64,000 nucleotides of DNA from Dinoroseobacter sp. (GTDB taxonomy: Bacteria > Pseudomonadota > Alphaproteobacteria > Rhodobacterales > Rhodobacteraceae). The stretch is from positions 186,001 through 250,000 of the forward strand of contig JASJAW010000001.1 in assembly GCA_030066795.1 (NCBI GenBank). The letters run 5' to 3'. Positions 17,746 through 26,369 of the stretch are shown one piece after another; position 1 is the stretch's first letter; every line of letters begins with the position of its first letter. The notes beneath the pieces were generated by a model. The model was not told the origin of the DNA, searched no databases, and saw nothing but the letters and a program-made list of their open reading frames with translations. Position numbers and translations under genes: made by a program.

Positions 17746-19464
17746 ATGGACCCAAAGCATGATCAGACAGGGTTTCGAGCCGCGATGGCGTTGGCTGGCC
17801 TTTCGGCAGGGCTGGCTCTTTGGGCCCTGTCGGAGTTTGTGCTGAACTCACTCGGAAATCCGAGGCTGGAACTTTGGCTCTTCGCGACCGCTGTTGCCTA
17901 TTGCGTCCCCGCGCTGCTGTTGTCGGGACCAATGACTATGCCGCGCGCGATGCTTTGGGCATTGGGGCCGGGGGTTATTGCTCCGGCGCTCCTTCTGTGG
18001 GCCAGCCTGAGGTTCTCTACTCTGTCGGAAATGACTGATGCGCCTCAACCTTTTGCAGCGTTTTTCATACTTGTAGTGCTGTCGTTGCCGTACTTGGTCG
18101 CTCTTCAGCGCGCTGCGCCGCAGGACTATGTGATTCTTTTCAACGAAGCCTGGCGGATCGTAATTCGGGCCGTTTCTGCCGGGTTATTCGTCGGCGTGTT
18201 CTGGGGCGTATATATGATGTCCAACCTGCTCTTGTCGCTGGTTGGCGTGGATATTTTGGACACTCTCCTGGACCAGCCAGCATTTGCCTTTGGGATGACC
18301 GGTCTTGTCATCGGTTTGGCATTGTCGGTCCTTTACGAACAGCGTGCCTACCTTTCGCCGGTACTGCTGATGCGGCTTTTGCAGCTGTTGCTCGTACCGG
18401 TAACGGTCGTGGTCTTTGTCTTCGTTTTGCGGGTGCCATTACAAGGACTGAACGAGGCGTTTTCGGGGTTGTCGGCTGCTGCAACGCTTATGGCAATGAT
18501 ACTTGTTTTGGCCACGCTGATTAGCGCGGCGCTTGATTGCGAGTTTGGTGACCCGCCGCCAAGTCAGTTTCTTCTCATCACCATCTCCGTCGCCTGCATT
18601 CTAATGCCGGTGCTTGCATTCCTTGCAGCCTACGCGATTTGGGAGAGAGTCGCGGATTACGGCTGGACTCCCGACCGCGTGTCGGCCGCCATGGTATGCC
18701 TTGTCACCGCAGCCTACGCCATAAGCTATGCCGTTGGAGTCCTCTGGCCGGGCGCATGGGATAGCCGGCTGCGGCGGTCCAATGTTTGGATCGGTGTGGG
18801 TGTTATTGCCTTGGCCGCAGTGAGCCTGACGCCCGCGCTCGATGCACAACGCATTTCGGCTAAGGATCAGCTTACCCGATACCAAGCGGGTCAGCTTCAA
18901 CTGGAGAATCTCCCGCTCTTCGAAATGGCAAACAGATGGGGCCGGGCCGGGACCATCTCCATTACTGAGCTTCAGGCCAACGCTACCCCTGAGCTTGCCC
19001 GAGTGATCGATGGATTGCAGGACGGATTGGCCGGTGCCGCAGACGGCATTGAGTCCCTGGCGGATAAACGGGCCGCATTGGCATTGCTACTTCCGCTTCG
19101 CCCGGATGATGCAGACTTGCCCGGCGGTTTCATTGATGAGCTGCCTGAACGTTATGTAGATGACTGGCTTGCAGCTTGCCGTCATGGCGTCGGGCGCTGC
19201 GTCGCTGTGGTCTCAGATCAGATCTCCGACTATCCCGGAGCCGAGATACGCGTGTTCCTCTGGACTGCGTTTGGAGATCTGCAAGCGTATTTGGTGTTGC
19301 GTGAGCCACGCGGCGATCTGGCTATCCGTCCACTCGTGGCCAGCGCTACAACCGATCCGGCTTCCGTATTGAATCAGTTACTCGCAGGAGACTATGCGAT
19401 TGAGCCACCGCTTGTGCCGGCTTTACGAGTGGGCAATCAACAGTTCATTGCCCTGCCGCGCTAG
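17746..19464 (+). CDS. DUF4153 polytopic membrane protein
   Basis: 572 aa. Residues 1-375 contain about ten to eleven transmembrane helices in the DUF4153 pattern, with the conserved NEAWRIVIRAVSAGLFVGVFW segment near 135. A soluble C-terminal part of about 190 residues follows. The family has no assigned reaction. The H-NOX gene begins 53 bp downstream on the same strand, so the three genes may form one operon, but I do not see evidence that DUF4153 acts in NO or c-di-GMP signalling. Confidence 0.85.
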   Translation: MDPKHDQTGFRAAMALAGLSAGLALWALSEFVLNSLGNPRLELWLFATAVAYCVPALLLSGPMTMPRAMLWALGPGVIAPALLLWASLRFSTLSEMTDAPQPFAAFFILVVLSLPYLVALQRAAPQDYVILFNEAWRIVIRAVSAGLFVGVFWGVYMMSNLLLSLVGVDILDTLLDQPAFAFGMTGLVIGLALSVLYEQRAYLSPVLLMRLLQLLLVPVTVVVFVFVLRVPLQGLNEAFSGLSAAATLMAMILVLATLISAALDCEFGDPPPSQFLLITISVACILMPVLAFLAAYAIWERVADYGWTPDRVSAAMVCLVTAAYAISYAVGVLWPGAWDSRLRRSNVWIGVGVIALAAVSLTPALDAQRISAKDQLTRYQAGQLQLENLPLFEMANRWGRAGTISITELQANATPELARVIDGLQDGLAGAADGIESLADKRAALALLLPLRPDDADLPGGFIDELPERYVDDWLAACRHGVGRCVAVVSDQISDYPGAEIRVFLWTAFGDLQAYLVLREPRGDLAIRPLVASATTDPASVLNQLLAGDYAIEPPLVPALRVGNQQFIALPR

Positions 19465-19517
19465 TCTTGGCGCTTTGTTAAGGGTCCCTCCTCTAGGGTC
19501 GCTAGGTGGAGAGAAAC

Positions 19518-20102
19518 ATGAACGGCCTGATTACAACGTCCCTGCAGCGTTTCCTTGAAGATACCTATGGTCGGGAAGCTTGGCTTGGTATTGCCAAACG
19601 AGCCAAGGTTCCGGACGCGCAGTTCGAAACCATGCTCAGCTACCCCGAGGACCTGTTTGACGAGACCCTTGCAGCGGCGAGCGCAGAGCTGAAGAAGTCC
19701 CCAACCACTATCCTTGAGGATATGGGTACACATATCATTTCGCATCCAGACCTACCTGCGCTGCGCCGCTTGCTGAGATTCTGCGGAGCCAGCTTCTCCG
19801 ATTTTTTAAATGGGCTCGAAGACCTTCGGGACCGAGCAAGCCTTGCTGTGCCAGGTCTCGACATCCCAGCGCTGGAACTTAAACCACTGGGCGGAAAGCG
19901 ATACCATATCCGCTACAACTGGCATCGCCCGGACGGAATACATGTGATCGCCGGGATCCTGCGCGCAATGGCGGATGACTACGGGACATTGGCCTTCATG
20001 GAAGTTGTCAGCGACGACGATGGTCAACCGGTAATTGAGATCTCGGTTCTGGACCGAGTATTCACGTCTGGCCGTGAATTCGAGTTGGGTGCCCAAGCGT
20101 GA
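19518..20102 (+). CDS. H-NOX (heme NO-binding) domain protein with Arg at the heme-ligand position
   Basis: 194 aa, one H-NOX domain over the full length. N-terminal MNGLITTSLQRFLEDTYGRE and the GLEDLRDRASLAVPGLDIPA and RYNWHRPDG segments align without gaps to classical H-NOX proteins at a constant offset of two residues. The canonical YxSxR heme-propionate motif reads Y133-N-W135-H-R137, keeping Tyr and Arg but losing Ser. The proximal heme His (normally in NLxxLHxR) is Arg104, codon CGG. The conserved Pro is P117. By family knowledge H-NOX proteins sense NO and control a partner cyclase or kinase; whether this one still binds heme is in doubt. A GGAGAG site precedes the ATG at 19518. Its stop overlaps the cyclase start as GTGA. 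Confidence 0.88.
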   Translation: MNGLITTSLQRFLEDTYGREAWLGIAKRAKVPDAQFETMLSYPEDLFDETLAAASAELKKSPTTILEDMGTHIISHPDLPALRRLLRFCGASFSDFLNGLEDLRDRASLAVPGLDIPALELKPLGGKRYHIRYNWHRPDGIHVIAGILRAMADDYGTLAFMEVVSDDDGQPVIEISVLDRVFTSGREFELGAQA

Positions 20103-21160
20103 GGTCGGCAAACGTGTCGGCTCGGGTTCTCGGGCTTTCTGCGCGGACCCTCGACGCCCTGATGCCAATGCATGTTTGGATAGGGCCGACCGGACAAATT
20201 CTTCATGCAGGCCGTACCCTAAAACGACTTCCGGGGGGGGCGAGATTTGAAGGCAGGGCACTTTTTGACGTGTTGGCGTTCCGGCGACCGCGAAAAGTGC
20301 GCAGCCTCGACCAGCTTCTCTGCCTCAATGCCGCTGAGATAAGAGTCACGCTGAATGATGTTCCTGACCTGTCTTTGAAGGGTGTTGTGATTGCTCTTCC
20401 TGCTGGAACCGGGGCATTTCTAAACTTGTCCTTCGGGATTTCGGTGCAGGAGGCGGTGCGCAGGTTCAAGCTGGACATTGGAGACTTCGCGGCCTCCGAT
20501 CTCGCAGTAGAGATGCTTTATCTAATAGAAGCGAATGCGGCAGTGATGGCAGAATCGCGCTCGCTCAATCGCAAGCTGCAAAATGCCAAGCGCGATGCCG
20601 AGCACCGAGCATTGACCGACACGCTAACGGGTTTGAACAACAGGCGCGCGATGGATGCCGTGCTAGAGAGTTTGGTCGCAGCCCCCGGGCCCGATGGTTT
20701 TGGCGTGATGCACGTCGATCTTGACCACTTCAAAGCTGTCAACGACACGCTGGGCCATGCCGCAGGCGATGCTGTTTTGCTGAATGTCGCGAAGGTTCTG
20801 CGTACAGAAACGCGGGCCGGAGACGTCGTCTGTCGCGTCGGAGGTGACGAGTTCGTTCTCTTTCTGCGTGATTGCAATGACGAGGTTTTGCTGTCGCAGG
20901 TCGCAGAGCGTATCATTGCAAGGCTCGAGGAACCTGTCGATTTCGAGGGGAAAGAAGCTCGTATCTCTGCGAGCATTGGGATCACGATGTCGTCCCTTTA
21001 CGACCATCCCGCTGTCGACAAGATGCTGTCCGATGTAGACGAAGCGACCTATGCCTCAAAACATGGCGGGCGTGCACAGCATACTTTCGTGACGCCGGCG
21101 AAGGCGAACTCACACACGACGCTCGGCCATAAATCCGGAACTGGCGCATCAGCTTTTTGA
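20099..21160 (+). CDS. HNOBA-GGDEF diguanylate cyclase coupled to H-NOX
   Basis: 353 aa. Residues about 20-150 look like an H-NOX-associated (HNOBA/PAS-like) domain: MPMHVWIGPTGQILHAG, LSLKGVVIALPAG and FLNLSFGISVQEAV. A coiled coil (about 155-180) leads to the cyclase domain with LTDTLTGLNNRRAMD and active-site CRVGGDEFVLF. Five residues before GGDEF is RAGD, an RxxD inhibitory site. It should synthesise c-di-GMP under control of the upstream H-NOX protein. The start is a GTG at 20099 overlapping the H-NOX stop (GTGA), so the two are probably made in fixed ratio. H-NOX/cyclase pairs are known in other bacteria including roseobacters. Confidence 0.9.
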   Translation: MRSANVSARVLGLSARTLDALMPMHVWIGPTGQILHAGRTLKRLPGGARFEGRALFDVLAFRRPRKVRSLDQLLCLNAAEIRVTLNDVPDLSLKGVVIALPAGTGAFLNLSFGISVQEAVRRFKLDIGDFAASDLAVEMLYLIEANAAVMAESRSLNRKLQNAKRDAEHRALTDTLTGLNNRRAMDAVLESLVAAPGPDGFGVMHVDLDHFKAVNDTLGHAAGDAVLLNVAKVLRTETRAGDVVCRVGGDEFVLFLRDCNDEVLLSQVAERIIARLEEPVDFEGKEARISASIGITMSSLYDHPAVDKMLSDVDEATYASKHGGRAQHTFVTPAKANSHTTLGHKSGTGASAF

Positions 21161-21684
21161 GACAGGTGGGCGCGGTCAGGCGGCAACAGTTTGTCGATCG
21201 GAAGGGGGCGGCCGCACACTCAGCATGCGCGAGGCTTCAGTGCGAGTGAGACTGGCTCATGACGGTGTCATCCTGTCGCCTCTTGCAACTCCGCACCGCC
21301 TTGCCGGCAGATCAAAAATGGCGATATCAAATTGTCGAACGGGTCAATGTACACAGGAATTTCCTCCTCTCAGTTGGGAGGTTCCCTCTGCCAGTGCGCA
21401 TTCGGTGCCTCCGCGCGAGCACCGAATGAACGAGAACAAACCAATTAGCTTAACTTGATGACGGGCACTGCGATTCCGTTGTAGCTTGAACACAGCAGGC
21501 CCCTAACACGAAAAATGGCCGACAGGGTGCCGCGCTCACCAGCTTGTTCGGCCGCGTAGCAACCTCCGAACTGCGACGCCGGTTGAACTTGTTTCCGCGA
21601 AGCGCATCCGTATGAGACCAGTCGCGCAGCGGCGTGCAGAAAGCTTCGTTAACAGCGGGAAAAAACCCAATAGGGCGATCGCCT
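21161..21684. other. Intergenic region without a recognised gene
   Basis: About 525 bp between the cyclase and the polysaccharide lyase stop. Reading frames here (for example 21225-21458 plus, 21450-21684 minus) have no recognisable domain and no good ribosome site. A perfect 10-bp hairpin lies at 21399-21428. Nothing else is supported. Confidence 0.5.
21399..21428. repeat. Perfect 10-bp inverted repeat
   Basis: CATTCGGTGC, a 10-base loop, then GCACCGAATG. No T-run follows on either strand, so a classic intrinsic terminator is not supported. It may mark an mRNA 3' end or a protein-binding dyad in the long gap after the cyclase gene. Confidence 0.5.
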
Positions 21685-22608
21685 CTACTGTAGCCCGGCG
21701 ACACGCGTATCTGGCAACAGATCAACTGGTGGAAGATAGGGGTGATCTGCCGGTGGAGGCAGGCGCACAGCCTCGAAGCTCCCAGCGCGGCGAACTGCGT
21801 CGTAATAGGCAAGGCCGTCTGTGCTTGCCAGCCGAGGATCTCGCTCGACAAAAGATCGATATAATCCGTACTTGAAAAAAAGATGTCCAGTCGAGGTGTT
21901 CGGCCCATAGTCTCGCGCGATCGGCGTATAATCAGGCGCATTCCCTGTGCGGACCCAAAGCTCGGTCCACGCGTCTTCGCGACCCCACTTGGCGCCAACG
22001 ATCACATCAACCCATCGCCCCAATGCGTCTTCGCCGAGTGTTCCGCCTTCAACCAGAGTGTAGGCCCGCTTGCCAACAGCTTGCTCAAACTGGGCGACCA
22101 AGTCGCCGCTTGGCTGAATGTAAAACATCAGTGCAGGCTTGTCTGAGCGTCCTTTCGCATCGCGCTGGTGGAATTGAGCCACCGACAGCTTGGCCGGCTT
22201 GCCGCTTGTCGGAACTTGGGGCAGCACCATGTCCGGTTCCAGAAAAACCGAGAAGGAGTACCATAATGTCCGGCCTTCGAGGTTTGTGTCGTCGCTTGCG
22301 AAGTCTTCCTTCGCTTCGACCCGTTGTGATCGTTTGTGACCTGCGACTTCCTGCGTGATATCGGCTGACAGGTAGACCCGTTCAAACACGCTCCCGTCGC
22401 GTGGCAAAACCGCGCCCTCTGCCGCGATCTCGGACATTCCCGACCCACCGAGGCCTGCTGTGGCCATAGCGGCTGCGAACACAAAGTCCGGCGCGCCGTC
22501 GAGCAGGTGGGATAGTCCAAGATCGGGCAAAGCGGTGTCCTTCCATAGCCACCGCCAGATAATCAGCTCGACTCCTTCAAGCCAAGTTAATGCCCCACTT
22601 GCGCCCAA
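21685..22608 (-). CDS. Heparin-lyase-I-like polysaccharide lyase family protein
   Basis: 307 aa from a TTG at 22608. The core DTNLEGRTLWYSFSVFLEPD, LSVAQFHQRDAKGRSDKPAL, MFYIQ and GRWVDVIVGAKWGRED follows the jelly-roll pattern of the PF14099 polysaccharide-lyase/glucanase-like family. Such enzymes or binding proteins act on anionic polysaccharides outside the cytoplasm; the exact substrate is not readable. A hydrophobic run (FVFAAAMATAGLGGSG, about residues 43-58) may be the real signal sequence, with the true start a GTG there, so the N-terminus is unsure. It lies 53 bp downstream of dtd on the same strand, next to a fructokinase. Confidence 0.68.
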   Translation of the reverse strand: MGASGALTWLEGVELIIWRWLWKDTALPDLGLSHLLDGAPDFVFAAAMATAGLGGSGMSEIAAEGAVLPRDGSVFERVYLSADITQEVAGHKRSQRVEAKEDFASDDTNLEGRTLWYSFSVFLEPDMVLPQVPTSGKPAKLSVAQFHQRDAKGRSDKPALMFYIQPSGDLVAQFEQAVGKRAYTLVEGGTLGEDALGRWVDVIVGAKWGREDAWTELWVRTGNAPDYTPIARDYGPNTSTGHLFFKYGLYRSFVERDPRLASTDGLAYYDAVRRAGSFEAVRLPPPADHPYLPPVDLLPDTRVAGLQ

Positions 22609-22661
22609 TTTTTCCCGCCATAACAGGCGGTTTGCCGCACAAAGGCAGATTTGGAAACGGA

Positions 22662-23108
22662 TTATTTCCGATCCGTGTCCAACCAGATGGTAACCGGGCC
22701 GTCATTGATCAGGCTAACCTGCATATTCGCCCCGAAGGACCCCGTCTGTGTGGGCACGCCCAAATCGGCCAGCGCGCCCGCAAACTCCTCATACAACGCT
22801 TCTGCGACGTCTGGAGGAGCCGAGGTGGAAAACCCGGGGCGGTTCCCACTGCGTGTATCGGCCGCCAACGTGAACTGGCTGACCACCAGCGCCCCACCGC
22901 CGGTGTCCAGCACTGACCGGTTCATTTTGCCCGCGTCATCGGTGAAAACGCGCAATTTGGCGATCTTCGCGGCGAAGCCCGGGACCAATTCTGGCCTGTC
23001 GCCCTGCATGGCGCAGACAAGCACGAGCAGTCCCGGCCCGGTTTCCCCGACGAGCACATTGTCAACGGTAACCCGGGCTTCGCGGACCCGCTGGACCAAT
23101 GCCCTCAC
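22662..23108 (-). CDS. dtd: D-aminoacyl-tRNA deacylase
   Basis: 148 aa, the usual Dtd length. It hydrolyses D-aminoacyl-tRNAs (and Gly-tRNA-Ala). N-terminal [16 protein letters not shown], the active-site motif [11 protein letters not shown] (about residues 77-87) and the Gly-cisPro segment [11 protein letters not shown] near the C-terminus are present. I chose a GTG at 23108, which overlaps the fructokinase stop as GTGA and gives the standard N-terminus; an upstream in-frame ATG adds five atypical residues. Confidence 0.94.
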   Translation of the reverse strand: MRALVQRVREARVTVDNVLVGETGPGLLVLVCAMQGDRPELVPGFAAKIAKLRVFTDDAGKMNRSVLDTGGGALVVSQFTLAADTRSGNRPGFSTSAPPDVAEALYEEFAGALADLGVPTQTGSFGANMQVSLINDGPVTIWLDTDRK

Positions 23109-24019
23109 AACTCGTCTTCCCAAGGCGGGTTTGCCCCCGCACGGCTGACGGTAATAGAGGCTGCCAATACACCAAGCTCAAGTGCGGCGCGCAATTGCGT
23201 GTCCGTCAAGGCGGCGACCGCGCTTCGGGAGAGCAGGCCGGATTTTTCGAGAGACGCCAGAAACCCGGCATTGAATGTGTCCCCGGCGCCGACGGTATCC
23301 ACGACATCGACTTTACGTCCTGGGACGCGCACTTCTCCACGTGCGGTGATCGCGCGCACGCCATCGGCCCCTTCCGTGACCAACACGACCTTTGCGCCTC
23401 GGACCAGCAGGTCCATCGCGCCGCTTTGCAGGTCACGGCTCCCGGTGAGCCAGGCCAGATCCTCGTCCGAAGTCTTGACGATATCGGCCCGTGCCAGCAG
23501 TCGGTCCATCCGCGCTCTGAAGATGGCCTCGTCCTCAATAAAGTCAGGACGAATGTTCGGGTCGAGCATAACCATGCGGTCCCCTGCGCGTGCTACCAGC
23601 GCCTCATAAGCCGCGGCGCAGGGTTCCACTGCCAGACTGATGCCGCCGACAAAGAGCGCCAGCGCCTCATCTGACAGCGCGGGCATGTCGCCAGGTTGTA
23701 GCATCCGTCCTGCAGTGTTCTCGTCGTAGAACGCATAGCGCGCCTGTCCGTCAATTAATGTCACGAAGGCCAGAGTTGTGGGGCGGTCAAAGAACAGGAC
23801 TTCGCTTGCGTCTACGCCGCTACCGACAAGTCCGCTCAGCAAGATGTCACCGAAGAGGTCTCGCGATAGTCCCGTGATCATGCCCACCTCGGCACTTAAC
23901 CGTCCGAGGGCAATGGCAGTGCTAAAAACCGACCCCCCGGCCACCGGGAGAAAAGCAGTGTCAGTCCCTACTTCGCGCGGCAACATATCAATCAGGGCTT
24001 CGCCCGCGCAGATGATCAT
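23105..24019 (-). CDS. PfkB-family fructokinase/carbohydrate kinase
   Basis: 304 aa. Ribokinase-type sugar kinase: N-terminal [14 protein letters not shown], the substrate-loop [27 protein letters not shown] in the middle and the C-terminal ATP/anion-hole motif [18 protein letters not shown] with the catalytic Asp. Overall closest in pattern to bacterial fructokinases. It precedes dtd with a GTGA overlap, a pairing probably due to operon packing. Confidence 0.9.
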   Translation of the reverse strand: MIICAGEALIDMLPREVGTDTAFLPVAGGSVFSTAIALGRLSAEVGMITGLSRDLFGDILLSGLVGSGVDASEVLFFDRPTTLAFVTLIDGQARYAFYDENTAGRMLQPGDMPALSDEALALFVGGISLAVEPCAAAYEALVARAGDRMVMLDPNIRPDFIEDEAIFRARMDRLLARADIVKTSDEDLAWLTGSRDLQSGAMDLLVRGAKVVLVTEGADGVRAITARGEVRVPGRKVDVVDTVGAGDTFNAGFLASLEKSGLLSRSAVAALTDTQLRAALELGVLAASITVSRAGANPPWEDEL

Positions 24020-24104
24020 AGTTATGTGCCCCTTGCAGATGTTTGCACGACCATTGTCCAGATCGGTCCAAGTTTCCAGATCATGATTTATGACTTCCTT
24101 GCGA

Positions 24105-25229
24105 TCAGGGTTGTTGCCCTGTCAGATAGGCCACCGCAGCACCTACAATCATCGCGACAATCACCGCCAGTGCGATTTTGAATGCCGAGTAGGGTCTCTC
24201 GCCTGCGACCTTGCCATCCTGTCCGTTGACGACGAACCGGTAGCTCTTGCCGCCGTAGCGATAGGCGGCCACCCAGACCGGTAGCAGAATATGCTTGAAA
24301 GTTACGCCCGAGATCTGCGTCTGTAGCTCGTCGATCCGCTGCCGGTCGCCTCCGATGTCCATGCGGACGTCCCGCGCGATCACCCGATCCATATAGGCGC
24401 GTGCTTCTGCCATTCCGTCTTCGAGAGGCACAGTGTAGCCTTCGGCTCGAAAGCCCGCCAAAGGCTCAGGCGTGTAAGGGATCAGGTCTGACAGGTCCCA
24501 CGGCGCGAGCGCATCGGTAAAGCGCTTGGGCAGACTACGCGTGGCCAGAACCAGCACATCGTCAAAAGCACGCGCCACCCGGCCGGAGGCCGGACTCCAT
24601 CGCACCCGTGCTTCGCGGGTAGTCACGCGCTTTCCGTTAACAATGCGGCTGCCGGTGACGTAGTAGATCGTGCCGCGTTGACCGCGGTAGCGGCTCGCTG
24701 TTCGGGCGTCATAAGTCCAGTAGGGCACATAAATCCCATTCATTCGGCGACCCTTCCGGGCGTATTTCTGCAACCCAGACGGCGCAAACCAACGCCGTCC
24801 AAGCCAGTCCGTCATGGCTTTCTTCGCAGCCTCTTCTGACAAGGCGAAGGGTATCACTGCCGCAGGTTTTATATGCCGGTGCTCGCCTGTGTCTGTGACG
24901 ACGGGAGTGGCGCAGAACGGGCATTCCTTGGCATGGACTTCCGGCTGAAACTCGGTTTGCGCCCCGCAGTTCGGGCAGGAGAGCACGCGCGTGACCTCTT
25001 CTTCCGCGCCGCTTGCGCCCCCGTCGCGCAGCGCCTCGAGATAATCGATCTCGCGCAGGGCGTTTTGTGCGGCCCAAGGGCCGGCTATCTCCAACGGCTG
25101 GGTGTTTCCGCAATGGTCACAGACCATTTGGTCGCCACCGGGATCATACCGAAAATCAGCCCCGCACGCGTTGCAGGGAAAGCGATGTTCCTCGACCGCC
25201 GGTGCAGGGGACGGAGCGGGGTCGATCAT
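24105..25229 (-). CDS. TFIIB-type zinc-ribbon membrane-anchored protein
   Basis: 374 aa. Two zinc ribbons near the N-terminus: CNACGADF with CDHCGN, and CPNCGAQT with CPFC (about residues 18-105). A long middle domain contains RRWFAPSGLQKYARKGRRMN and IYVPYWTYDARTASRYRGQR. One C-terminal helix (LAVIVAMIVGAAVAYLTG) anchors the protein. Homologues usually lie next to SPFH proteins, as here: it begins 8 bp after the SPFH gene and is the last gene of the operon. The RNA or protein target is unknown. DNA-helicase labels sometimes given to such proteins are not supported; no helicase motifs are seen. Confidence 0.82.
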   Translation of the reverse strand: MIDPAPSPAPAVEEHRFPCNACGADFRYDPGGDQMVCDHCGNTQPLEIAGPWAAQNALREIDYLEALRDGGASGAEEEVTRVLSCPNCGAQTEFQPEVHAKECPFCATPVVTDTGEHRHIKPAAVIPFALSEEAAKKAMTDWLGRRWFAPSGLQKYARKGRRMNGIYVPYWTYDARTASRYRGQRGTIYYVTGSRIVNGKRVTTREARVRWSPASGRVARAFDDVLVLATRSLPKRFTDALAPWDLSDLIPYTPEPLAGFRAEGYTVPLEDGMAEARAYMDRVIARDVRMDIGGDRQRIDELQTQISGVTFKHILLPVWVAAYRYGGKSYRFVVNGQDGKVAGERPYSAFKIALAVIVAMIVGAAVAYLTGQQP

Positions 25230-25237
25230 GTCAAACC

Positions 25238-26353
25238 TCAGTCAGCCGGCGGCGGAGGCGGGGGCAGCACGGTGAAAAGCTGTGCCAGTTCCTGCACGTC
25301 CTCGGCCCGCATCCAGCCGTCCTGTCCGGGCGTCCACACATGGGTCTGACGGCCCAGCCCGCCTTCTGCCGCCATCCGTCCCATATCAGCCTTGGAAAAA
25401 GGACCTTTGGTCTGTCCGGCTTCCGCAATGTGCCAGACATGCTCCACCGGTGGAGGGGGTGGCGCCATCGGAGCTGCGGCGGCGGTCGGACGCGCGCCCC
25501 ACGGACCTGCTGCCATCTGCGCACCCATCGCCATGCCCATCCCGGCGCCGATGCCAGCGCCCATGCCGCTGTCTCCGCCCGAACGGGCGGCTTCGGTCAT
25601 TGCTTCGGCTGCGGAGTATTGCGTGTAGCGGTTCAGATCGCCTGCAATCCCGACCGAGGTACGTTTGTCGAGCGCTGCTTCAACCGCCGGGGGCAGCGAG
25701 ATGTTTTCGATGTAAAGCTCCGGGACGGTCATCCCATATTCCGCGATCTGGGGCGAGATTGCCTCCGCCACCAGCTTGCCTAACTCGCGCGTGTTGGCCG
25801 CCATGTCGAGCACCGGGATCCCGGACCCTGCAATCGCACGGCTGAACTCCTGCACGATGATGTTGCGGATCTGGAAGGTGATCTCATCCGACGTAAACTC
25901 GCCATCCGTGCCCACGATCTCAGTCAGGAATCGCGCAGGATCTGTCACACGCACACTGTAGGTGCCGAACGCCCGGATGCGCGTTGGTCCAAACTCTGGA
26001 TCGCGCAGCATGATCGGGTTCTTCGTGCCCCACTTCAGGTCGTTGAACCGCGTCGTGTTGACGAAATAAATCTCGGATTTGAAAGGCGAGCGGAACCCAT
26101 GATCCCAGTGCTGAAGGCTGGTCATGATCGGCATATTGTTCGTTTCGAGCATATAGAGACCGGGTGTGAAGACATCGGCCAACTGCCCCTCATGCACAAA
26201 CACCGCCGACTGTCCCTCGCGCACCGTCAGCTTGGCGCCATATTTGATTTCGTGGCCTTGCCGCTCGAACCGCCAGACCATTGTGTTGCGACTGTCATCG
26301 ACCCAATGGATTACGTCGATGAACTGGCCGGAGAGGAAATCAAAAATATTCAT
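25238..26353 (-). CDS. SPFH-domain protein with C-terminal GYF_2 domain
   Basis: 371 aa. An SPFH/band-7-like domain (about residues 30-240) contains GLYMLETNNMPIMTSLQHWD and the paired helices up to YIENISLPPAVEAALDKR. A Gly/Met-rich linker (about 265-290) leads to a proline-rich stretch and a GYF_2 domain: WHIAEAGQTKGPFSKADM with DGWMRAEDVQEL. SPFH proteins scaffold membrane microdomains; GYF_2 binds proline-rich peptides. The protein ends in a polyproline tail that could be its own ligand. No clear transmembrane helix. It is the fifth gene of the XpaC-TelA operon. Confidence 0.88.
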   Translation of the reverse strand: MNIFDFLSGQFIDVIHWVDDSRNTMVWRFERQGHEIKYGAKLTVREGQSAVFVHEGQLADVFTPGLYMLETNNMPIMTSLQHWDHGFRSPFKSEIYFVNTTRFNDLKWGTKNPIMLRDPEFGPTRIRAFGTYSVRVTDPARFLTEIVGTDGEFTSDEITFQIRNIIVQEFSRAIAGSGIPVLDMAANTRELGKLVAEAISPQIAEYGMTVPELYIENISLPPAVEAALDKRTSVGIAGDLNRYTQYSAAEAMTEAARSGGDSGMGAGIGAGMGMAMGAQMAAGPWGARPTAAAAPMAPPPPPVEHVWHIAEAGQTKGPFSKADMGRMAAEGGLGRQTHVWTPGQDGWMRAEDVQELAQLFTVLPPPPPPAD

Positions 26354-26369
26354 GGCTTTATCCTTTCGG

